Shown here: in pieces, positions 6,307 through 12,192 of the stretch
How the letters are laid out: every line of letters begins with the position of its first letter
Position numbering within the stretch: position 1 is the first letter of the stretch
Origin: GCA-020344555 sp964405925
GTDB taxonomy: Bacteria; Planctomycetota; Phycisphaerae; UBA1845
Direction: 5' to 3'
Assembly (NCBI GenBank): GCA_964405925.1
Contig: CAYOQG010000134.1
Coordinates: 1-15,066 of the forward strand
DNA: 15,066 nucleotides
Notes under the pieces: generated by a model
Told to the model about the DNA's origin: nothing
What the model saw: the letters and a program-made list of their open reading frames with translations, nothing else
The model's database searches: none
Position numbers and translations under genes: made by a program

Positions 6307-6525
6307 CCCGTCTGCGTGCTTGGCCTCGGACCCCGCGGGGCTCGATTGTGCATGGTTCGGTCGGCTTTGATCGCTTCTGTCCCAGGCCTCTTACATAAGT
6401 TCCAGTGAGGTTCTGCCGGTACGCGCGACCCCGACACGTCGCCGAATGGCTTGCGGCTCAGCGCACGCCGAAACGCTTCAGTGCAAGTGGGATCGGTACA
6501 ACCTACGATGCGCTTGTCAAAAAGC

Positions 6526-6900
6526 TCAGGGCTTCGTAACGAATTGCGCGCCGACCAGGTAACCCTTGATACCGGTCGTGCAATGGGTGACCACTGCGCT
6601 GACCCAGGGTAGGGAGTTGTCGGCTGAGAACTCACGGACGAAGATCTCACAGCCCATGCGGAATTGCCGCTTGGACCAGAAGGCAAAACCGCCGTCGGAC
6701 ACGTTGTGCATGGTCACCGGCCAGGTGCAGTTCGGATTGGACGTATCGGTCGCGACATCTAGCTGCATGCCGGCGGCAAAACGGGTCGAATCTCGTTGGC
6801 CGGTGAACTCGTCCGCATGACCTTCCGCTCCAGCGGATTCCACCAACCGCTGGATCTCGCTTCCCGCCGCGTCTGGCACGTTGCTGTGCGCGTCCTCCAT
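6526..6900 (-). CDS. PilZ-domain c-di-GMP receptor (124 aa)
   Basis: PilZ domains bind cyclic di-GMP and relay it to motility, adhesion or polysaccharide machinery. The two binding signatures are both present: RxxxR (R36-DST-R40) and (D/N)xSxxG (N66-VSDG-G71). The beta-strand pattern of the barrel follows (GFAFWSKRQFRMGCEIFV, PWVSAVVTHC, YLVGAQFV). The protein is essentially a single PilZ domain with a short acidic N-terminus, so it would act by binding a partner that is not encoded here. The ATG at 6900 has GGGAG upstream at good spacing on the minus strand. The frame stays open to 7077, but that extension runs through a dispersed hairpin and has no binding site. It may be transcribed from the region between it and the hairpin. 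A weak AAGC/GCTT hairpin with a T-run overlaps the stop codon. Confidence 0.88.
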   Translation of the reverse strand: MEDAHSNVPDAAGSEIQRLVESAGAEGHADEFTGQRDSTRFAAGMQLDVATDTSNPNCTWPVTMHNVSDGGFAFWSKRQFRMGCEIFVREFSADNSLPWVSAVVTHCTTGIKGYLVGAQFVTKP

Positions 6901-7422
6901 ACGACTGTACTCCCTAAGCTTTGACGAAAGCTTGGCGCGGTGTTCGCTCGGCCCTGCACCTACTGTGCCAAAGGCAACGGCAACATTCTGGTGGCTACCG
7001 TATTCTCCGCTATTGTGCGACGACTGTAGCGCTGTCCCTTGTGGGCGGCGCCCAGCAGATCTCTCCGTCACCCACAAGGGGTGACGCTACACAAAAACGG
7101 AGTGTGGTCCAGTCCACAGTATTTTGTGGCGGACAGTAGATATGTCGGCTCAGACTCGCAGCGGATTTGGCTCGACCACCCCTGACGAACTCGCGCAACA
7201 AAACGTCCGGTTATCGGCCGTTGCCGACGCAGAAAGAGGCGAAAAACGCAGCCCACAAGACTCACCTATGCCCTTGTGCAACACCGCTTACCCTTATAGG
7301 ACGAGGGCAACCGAGCAAGTGCTCAGCCGGCTTCGGTGTTAAAGAGGCTGAGGTTGGCACTTTGTTTGAACAAGCGGAATTGGCGCGTCTGGGACGCAAC
7401 CTGGTGTTGCACACGGCACACC
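6901..7422. other. Intergenic region between PilZ and cysS
   Basis: Both flanking genes are on the minus strand. The PilZ promoter should lie in the first half. The hairpin element sits at 7026-7090. From 7091 to 7422 I see no gene: frames such as 7167-7469 and 7124-7342 lack binding sites and resemble no family. No strong terminator follows cysS; only a 5-bp dyad (GGTGT/ACACC, about 7403-7422) was noted. Confidence 0.6.
7026..7090. repeat. Intergenic hairpin family, well-preserved copy
   Basis: GTAGCG (7026-7031) pairs with CGCTAC (7085-7090), and CCCTTGTGGG (7036-7045) with CCCACAAGGG (7071-7080). Between them CTGT faces GTGA, which in RNA gives three G-U wobbles and one mismatch. The loop is 25 bases. 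Its right arm shares 17 identical bases with 1162-1178. It looks like a dispersed REP-like or non-autonomous palindromic element. It is 125 bases upstream of the PilZ start and non-coding. Confidence 0.8.
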
Positions 7423-8976
7423 CTACTCTTTGCGCCAGAGGGTTCCGTCGGGGCGGTCTTCGAGGGTGACCTTTTGCTCGGCCAGCAGGTCGCGGATCAT
7501 GTCCGCGGTCTCGAAGTCCTTCTTCTTGCGAAGGTGCTGACGGATCTGGATCAGGACCTGCATGATGCCTTCTGTCAGGGCGTCGTCAGCGGCTAATCGC
7601 TTCGCCGGTGGGTCGATGAACAACCCGATCAGACGCGAAGTGGCGATCAGATGAGACGTCGCCGCTAGGGCGTCACTCTTGTTCTTGTCCGTCGGTTCGG
7701 TTTCGAGCTTCTGCTCTTCGATGAACCGGTTGACGGCGCCGGCCCAGTCGAACAGGGCCGCGATCGCCCCGGCGGTGTTGAAGTCGTCATCCATCGCCTT
7801 AACGAACGCGGCGTGGTTTTCCTGGCAGGCGGTGGCGAGCCAGTCGCCGCTAATAGCAGGGAGTGTTTCACCCCCCCTTTGTCCCCCCCTTTGAGGGGGG
7901 GAGATAGAGTCGGCGCCCCCGACAAGTTCGGGAGCGGCGGTGTACGGTGAGGCACTGCAGATTCGCTCGACGCGGTCGAAGAGACGATAGAACGTGTCAA
8001 GCCCTTTGCGCTTGCTCTCGATCTCCTCCTCAGAATACTCGATCGGCCGGCGATACTGGGTGCTTAGGACGAAGAAGCGAATCAGCTCGCCCGGATACTT
8101 CACCAGCAGGTTGTGCAGGGTCATCTTGGCGAGGGCTTCGCGCATTTCCGCACTGGCGTCGGATTTCGATATCTTCTTGGTGTTCAGACGCGTGAGCCCG
8201 TTGTGCATCCAAATGTTGGCGAAGGGTCTGCCCGTCGCAGCCTCGGACTGGGCAATCTCGTTCTCGTGGTGGGGGAAGACCAGATCCATCCCGCCGCCGT
8301 GAATATCGAAGGTTTCACCGAGATAGCGCATGGCCATGGCGGAGCATTCGATATGCCATCCCGGTCGGCCCTTACCCCAGGGCGAATCGAACTTGACCTC
8401 ATCGGGCTCGTCAGGCTTAGCCGCCTTCCACAGAGCGAAGTCACCGGGGTTTCGCTTCTCCCCGCTCTGCAAACCGCGCCGGCCCTCTTGCTCGTCCGGC
8501 CGACGGTTGGAGAGCTTGCCGTATTCCGGGTGCTTGGTGACGTCAAAGTAGACGTCGCCGTTCGAAGGGTAGGCGACACCGCGCTCAATGAGGCGCTCGA
8601 CGATGGAAATGATGTCGCCAATATGCTCGGAGGCTTTCGGCATGACGTCGATCGTATCGACGTGGAGGGTCTTCATGGCGTCGAGGTAGTCGGCGGTGAT
8701 CCGCTCCGCCAGCTCAGCCGTGGTGGTGCCTTGCTTGGGGGCTTCTTCAATGATCTTGTCGTCCACGTCGGTGATGTTGACCACCCAGTTGACGTCATAA
8801 CTGCGGTACACCAGGTATCGCTTGATGGCGTCGAAGATGATGGGGCCGACGGCGTGCCCGATGTGGCTGGGCTTGTAGACCGTCGGGCCGCACAGGTAGA
8901 TGCCCACCTTGCCAGGGCTTACCGTCTCAAAGGGTCCCTTCTTCCTTGTCAATGTGTTGTAAACGACAATACCCAT
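7423..8976 (-). CDS. cysS: Cysteinyl-tRNA synthetase (517 aa) with a repeat-derived insert
   Basis: CysRS charges tRNA-Cys with cysteine in the cytoplasm. It is a class I enzyme with the HIGH motif at residues 38-41 (GPTVYKPSHIGHAVGP), the second signature KISKS at 268-272, and the catalytic Zn-site residues Cys29, Cys in GWHIECSAM and His in FPHHENE. The C-terminal helical domain carries AMDDDFNTAGAIAALFDW and the anticodon-side motif FETADMIRDLL. The length exceeds the usual ~460-480 residues. Part of the excess is a Gly/Pro/Arg-rich stretch around residues 340-380 (SPPQRGGQRGGE at 359-370), between the catalytic and helical domains. It is encoded by a C7/G7 palindromic repeat, and the frame is preserved through it. 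The ATG at 8976 has GGAT upstream on the minus strand. The gene follows ispF by 46 bases, forming a likely two-gene unit. The start is consistent with family N-termini (MGIVVYNTLTRKKGPF). Confidence 0.95.
   Translation of the reverse strand: MGIVVYNTLTRKKGPFETVSPGKVGIYLCGPTVYKPSHIGHAVGPIIFDAIKRYLVYRSYDVNWVVNITDVDDKIIEEAPKQGTTTAELAERITADYLDAMKTLHVDTIDVMPKASEHIGDIISIVERLIERGVAYPSNGDVYFDVTKHPEYGKLSNRRPDEQEGRRGLQSGEKRNPGDFALWKAAKPDEPDEVKFDSPWGKGRPGWHIECSAMAMRYLGETFDIHGGGMDLVFPHHENEIAQSEAATGRPFANIWMHNGLTRLNTKKISKSDASAEMREALAKMTLHNLLVKYPGELIRFFVLSTQYRRPIEYSEEEIESKRKGLDTFYRLFDRVERICSASPYTAAPELVGGADSISPPQRGGQRGGETLPAISGDWLATACQENHAAFVKAMDDDFNTAGAIAALFDWAGAVNRFIEEQKLETEPTDKNKSDALAATSHLIATSRLIGLFIDPPAKRLAADDALTEGIMQVLIQIRQHLRKKKDFETADMIRDLLAEQKVTLEDRPDGTLWRKE
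7871..7902. repeat. C7/G7 palindromic repeat inside cysS
   Basis: CCCCCCCTTTG occurs twice in a row (7871-7881 and 7883-7893). The second copy forms, with GGGGGGGA (7895-7902), an 8-bp stem with a 5-base loop. In the cysS frame it reads PPQRGGQRGG. The same DNA translated in another frame reads PPLKGGDKGG, a peptide I recall from mis-called genes over intergenic repeats in many bacteria. It appears to be an intergenic-type palindrome that inserted in frame. Confidence 0.7.
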
Positions 8977-9022
8977 CGTCGCGCATCCTCAAGCAGACAG
9001 AAGCTGCGTCCGGTGACGCACC

Positions 9023-9508
9023 CTACGGTCTCACCAGCGAAGCCACAGCCGTACACGCAATCGCATCGGTGTGACCGAGCGGTCCCATGCCTTCGTTTGT
9101 TTTTGCCTTGACGCTGACATTTTCGGGCGAAAGCCCGATAAGCAAAGCTACGGACTCCGCGATCTTCGCCTTGTGCGGTGATAGCTTCGGCGCCTCGGCG
9201 TGCACGATCACGTCGAGATTGCCGGCCGCGTACCCCTTCGCTCTGACGCGCTCCATGGCGTCCTTCAACAGTGTCCGGCTGTCGATGTCCCTGTACGCCG
9301 GGTCCGTATCGGGAAAGAGGTCCCCAATGTCGGGCAGACCGGCAGCCCCCAGCAGCGCATCGGTGACCGCATGAAGAACAACGTCGGCATCACTGTGGCC
9401 GACCAGGCCTTTCGAGTGCTGAATCTCGATACCGCCGACAACCAGGCGTCGCCCTTCTTCGAGGCGGTGGATGTCGTAGCCTATGCCGACGCGGAAGCTA
9501 TCGGTCAT
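9023..9508 (-). CDS. ispF: 2-C-methyl-D-erythritol 2,4-cyclodiphosphate synthase (161 aa)
   Basis: IspF cyclises CDP-methylerythritol 2-phosphate to MEcPP, a step of the non-mevalonate isoprenoid pathway, as a trimer in the cytoplasm. The N-terminal GIGYDIHRL gives the zinc ligands Asp12 and His14, and GHSDADVVLHA gives His46. The spacing matches E. coli IspF (D8, H10, H42). The C-terminal TNEGMGPLGHTDAIACTAVASL is the conserved end motif. Two in-frame ATGs exist. The GGAGG Shine-Dalgarno (9519-9523 in plus coordinates) is only 1 base from the ATG at 9517 but 10 bases from the ATG at 9508, so I choose 9508. This gives 161 aa, close to the E. coli 159. Starting at 9517 would add MTT. ispF precedes cysS, an order seen in Bacillus-type ispDF-gltX-cysE-cysS clusters, though ispD, gltX and cysE are absent here. 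Confidence 0.95.
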   Translation of the reverse strand: MTDSFRVGIGYDIHRLEEGRRLVVGGIEIQHSKGLVGHSDADVVLHAVTDALLGAAGLPDIGDLFPDTDPAYRDIDSRTLLKDAMERVRAKGYAAGNLDVIVHAEAPKLSPHKAKIAESVALLIGLSPENVSVKAKTNEGMGPLGHTDAIACTAVASLVRP

Positions 9509-9642
9509 GGTGGTCATGCCTCCTTCGGATGCGGTGGACCAGCCCGCCGCTTTGGGATGGCCTTACGCTCGGAAAAGCGGTAAGCTAGTGGGATTGTGAC
9601 GCTGTTTCAACCCCGCGGAGCCAGCCCGACACCCGATAAGGG

Positions 9643-9658
9643 GTCCGCCACGGCGGAC
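9643..9658. repeat. Short perfect palindrome in the ispF/lipoprotein divergent region
   Basis: GTCCGCC (9643-9649) and GGCGGAC (9652-9658) are exact complements around a 2-base centre. The loop is too short for a good hairpin, so it reads better as a DNA dyad or as part of a dispersed palindrome. It lies 132 bases before the lipoprotein start and 135 bases before ispF. Nothing else was recognised in the 281-base gap. Confidence 0.4.
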
Positions 9659-9789
9659 TAGGTCTTGCTTTGTACCTTAGTGCGTGCATACAGTTCGTGC
9701 GGGGTGGGCTATCCACGCCAAGCAATCCGTGTAGAAAAATGGGGGCCTGGGGCGTGCCCGTCGCGGCCAGTCCTGGGGGGAGGAAAACC

Positions 9790-11976
9790 ATGTTGCAGAC
9801 ACTGTTCGGTCGTCTGAGTCGGCCGGCGACCCTGGCGTTCGCCATGGTTGGCATTCTCGCCTTGGTGGTCTTTACAGCCGGGTGTCCGGCTCCGCCACCA
9901 CCGGACGGGAACACCAACGGCAACACCAATACGAACGACAACGGCAACACCAACGACAACGATGAGCCGGAGCCACCGAGCTCGATCCGCGTCATCGTCA
10001 CCATCGTGGGTGAAGACGGTGGCAAGGTCGAACAGAGCGCCGACGGTTCGATGGTCACCCTGACCGCCGTGCCGGAATCGGGCTGGGAGTTCGCCGGTTG
10101 GAGTGATGCCGATGCTCCCGAAGACCTAGTGGACGAACCGGAGATCACCGTTGACGTCAATGAGGTGCCGACGATCACCGCGACGTTCCTGGTCATCACA
10201 CCCGGTGATAACGATGCCGATGACGACACGATTCCGGACGATCAGGACAACTGCGTCTCGGTCGCCAACGTGGATCAAGTCGACGGCGATGGGGATGGTG
10301 TCGGGAACGCCTGCGACAACTGCCAAGCTCAGGCCAATCCGGATCAGGCCGACACCGACGGGGACGGTGTCGGAGATGCGTGTGACAACTGTCCGCTCGT
10401 TGGGAACCCCAATCAGGCTGATGCGGACGGGGATAGCGTCGCCGACGCCTGCGACAATTGTCCGGCTCGCCCCAATCCCGACCAGGCGGATACGGATGGC
10501 GATGGTGTAGGTGACGTCTGCGCAGGCGATCAGGATAGCGACGGTGTGCCCGACGCGGATGACAACTGTGTGGCGGTTGCGAACGCCAATCAGGCTGACG
10601 GTGACGGTGACGGTGCCGGAGACGCCTGTGACAACTGTCCCATCCTGGCCAACGAGGATCAGGCAAACGCTGACGGTGATGGCTTGGGCAACGTTTGTGA
10701 TACCTGTCCCAACGATCCGCAGAATGACAGCGATCGGGACGGTGTATGCGGGGATGTCGATCAATGTCCCGACACACCTCCACGTGTGGAGGTTGACCCA
10801 AACACCGGCTGCGAGATAGACGGTAACGGTGGTGACACTCCTGTCTGCGGCAACGGGGTCCTCGAAACAGGCGAAGGCTGCGACGACGGCAATACGACCC
10901 CCGGAGACGGTTGCGATGCGAACTGCCAGAGTGAGGGCGGCGGCCCCGTCTGCGGGAATGGTGTTCTGGAGACGGGCGAAGGCTGCGACGACGGCAACAC
11001 AACCCCCGGGGACGGCTGCGATGCGAACTGTCAGCCTGAAGTACCGACTGGGCCGCCGAACAACGCATGTGCCAACGCCACTGCGGTCGGCGACGGCCCG
11101 ACGGACTTCAGCAACGTGGACGCCACGACCGACGGAGCTGATGAGCCGGCGACATGCAACTTCTATGGCAACTCGAACATCCACTCGGACGTTTGGTTCT
11201 GCTACACCGCCACATGCGACGGAGAGGCCGTGGCGAGTCTGTGTGGAAGTCAATACGACACCAAGATGGCAGTCTACGCGGGATGCGAGTGTCCGACGCC
11301 GGCAGCACCGCTCGGATGCAGTGATGACGACTGTGGCGGCGGTGCCTTTGACTCCCGAGTGGTCTTCCAGGCGACGGTGGGTGAGTCTTATCTGATTCGC
11401 GTCGGAGGTTTCTTCGACCCGGCACAGGGCGCCGCGGAAGGCGATGGGACGCTGACAATCCGATGCGGTGGGACCGTCTGCGGCGAGGGACAGGGTGACT
11501 GCTCGACGGGCAATGGTTCTCCCGGTTGTGAGGACGCAACTTGCTGCACAACCACATGCCAGGTGGATGCGTTCTGCTGCGACGTCGAATGGGACGATTT
11601 TTGCTCGCAGGAGGCTGCTGGTCTGTGCAGTGAGACCGGGTTCGATACGTGTGGGACCGGTGCCGGCGACTGCATGGCAGACGCGGGCAACGGAACACCG
11701 GGGTGCGAGAACACGGATTGCTGCAACGCGGTCTGTGTGATCGATCCCTTCTGCTGCATCGACGCTTGGGATGAGATCTGCGCGGACGAAGCGGTCGAGA
11801 ACTGCGTGATGCTTGAGACCTGCGGTCCGGACGCTGGTAGCTGCTTTTTCGAGAATGATTCACCAGGATGCAACCAAGTGGACTGCTGCGAGATTATCTG
11901 TGGGACCGATGCGTTCTGCTGCAATACGCAGTGGGACCAGCAGTGCGCTGAGCGTGCCGTGACGGAATGTCGTTAA
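9790..11976 (+). CDS. Large TSP3-repeat / Cys-rich surface lipoprotein (728 aa), first of a tandem pair
   Basis: It is a secreted, probably outer-membrane-anchored lipoprotein. Residues 1-31 are a signal peptide and Cys32 ends a lipobox (FTAGC). A low-complexity linker (33-63, Asn/Thr/Asp/Gly-rich, then Pro) follows. Then come a divergent InlB-like repeat (about 66-136, with GWEFAGW), thrombospondin type-3 Ca2+-binding repeats (138-341), two near-identical Myxococcus-type Cys-rich repeats (DUF4215; 10846-10929 and 10951-11034), a Cys-containing domain (424-559) shared with the next gene, and three copies of a CC-rich repeat (11479-11970). The likely role is surface adhesion or structural, and no catalytic motif was seen. 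The ATG at 9790 has GGGGGGAGG just upstream (9776-9783) and is followed at once by the signal peptide. An upstream start at 9670 would add 40 non-signal residues. The very Asp/Gly-rich coding makes the opposite strand open for long stretches, which is an artefact. Confidence 0.92.
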   Translation: MLQTLFGRLSRPATLAFAMVGILALVVFTAGCPAPPPPDGNTNGNTNTNDNGNTNDNDEPEPPSSIRVIVTIVGEDGGKVEQSADGSMVTLTAVPESGWEFAGWSDADAPEDLVDEPEITVDVNEVPTITATFLVITPGDNDADDDTIPDDQDNCVSVANVDQVDGDGDGVGNACDNCQAQANPDQADTDGDGVGDACDNCPLVGNPNQADADGDSVADACDNCPARPNPDQADTDGDGVGDVCAGDQDSDGVPDADDNCVAVANANQADGDGDGAGDACDNCPILANEDQANADGDGLGNVCDTCPNDPQNDSDRDGVCGDVDQCPDTPPRVEVDPNTGCEIDGNGGDTPVCGNGVLETGEGCDDGNTTPGDGCDANCQSEGGGPVCGNGVLETGEGCDDGNTTPGDGCDANCQPEVPTGPPNNACANATAVGDGPTDFSNVDATTDGADEPATCNFYGNSNIHSDVWFCYTATCDGEAVASLCGSQYDTKMAVYAGCECPTPAAPLGCSDDDCGGGAFDSRVVFQATVGESYLIRVGGFFDPAQGAAEGDGTLTIRCGGTVCGEGQGDCSTGNGSPGCEDATCCTTTCQVDAFCCDVEWDDFCSQEAAGLCSETGFDTCGTGAGDCMADAGNGTPGCENTDCCNAVCVIDPFCCIDAWDEICADEAVENCVMLETCGPDAGSCFFENDSPGCNQVDCCEIICGTDAFCCNTQWDQQCAERAVTECR
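10201..10812 (+). repeat. Thrombospondin type-3 repeat array in the first lipoprotein
   Basis: About eight units of the form DNCP-x-NPxQ-xDxDGDGxGDxC occupy residues 138-341. The full unit is about 23 aa, so the DNA repeats with a period near 69 bases. The Asp-rich loops chelate Ca2+ in known TSP3 proteins. The fourth unit ends in VCAGDQDSDG, where the spacing differs. The last units shorten (CPNDPQNDSDRDGVCGDVDQCPD). Confidence 0.9.
10846..11034 (+). repeat. Two near-identical Cys-rich (DUF4215/Myxococcus-type) repeats
   Basis: The units at 10846-10929 and 10951-11034 encode the same 28-residue block with CGNGVLETGEGCDDGN and GDGCDANCQ as key parts, separated by a 7-residue spacer. The protein is identical while several third-codon positions differ, so the copies are not a very recent duplication. 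GGCGAAGGCTGCGACGACGG is one stretch shared exactly. Confidence 0.9.
11479..11970 (+). repeat. Three tandem CC-rich repeats of about 50 residues
   Basis: The units at 11479-11628, 11650-11805 and 11821-11970 follow the pattern CGxGxGxC, PGC, CC, C, FCC, WDxxC and a terminal C. Each has GxPGC or SPGC, a -CC- pair, a -FCC- pair about nine residues later, and an Ala-x3-C end. About ten Cys per unit suggests several disulfides. I recall similar units in planctomycete proteins but know no named family. Confidence 0.85.
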
Positions 11977-12192
11977 TGCGGCCCGCTGGGCCGGCTGGCC
12001 AAGAGCGAACAGCGAATGGTGGTTCCTGAATCAGAACTTCGCCAGCCAGGCCTCGATGTTCCGAAGTTGGAGCGCCCCCCTCTCGGGCGTCCAGTGTTGC
12101 GACAAGGGCCCGCGCGCGATAACGTCGCCCCGGTTGTCGGCGCGTCCTGTCCGCGACCCGATGAGTGACGTGCTCCTCTCGGAGACCGACCG

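Noticed and set aside
6517..6535. AAGC/GCTT hairpin with T-run at the end of the PilZ gene, read on the minus strand
   Set aside because: The stem is only 4-5 bp and overlaps the stop codon; too weak to call a terminator.
6901..7077. N-terminal extension of the PilZ protein
   Set aside because: It runs through the dispersed hairpin; the ATG at 6900 has a good Shine-Dalgarno and fits a single-domain PilZ protein.
8113..9111. 332-codon frame opposite cysS
   Set aside because: Shadow of the cysS reading frame on the other strand.
9581..9589. TAAGCTA shared with 14869-14875, as a possible repeated promoter element
   Set aside because: A short match expected by chance in 15 kb; no matching -35 box at 9551-9563.
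10201..10812. CRISPR-like periodic repeats
   Set aside because: The ~69-base periodicity comes from coding TSP3 units that vary between copies; there are no identical repeats with unique spacers.
10126..11253. 375-codon minus-strand frame opposite the TSP3 array
   Set aside because: The Asp/Gly/Asn-rich repeat code leaves the other strand open by composition; the product is a Val/Ile/Arg-rich repetitive sequence without domain logic.
11979..11993. CGGCCC-gct-GGGCCG hairpin after the first lipoprotein
   Set aside because: Six pairs and no U-tract, common by chance in GC-rich DNA; it may be a terminator but this is not supportable.
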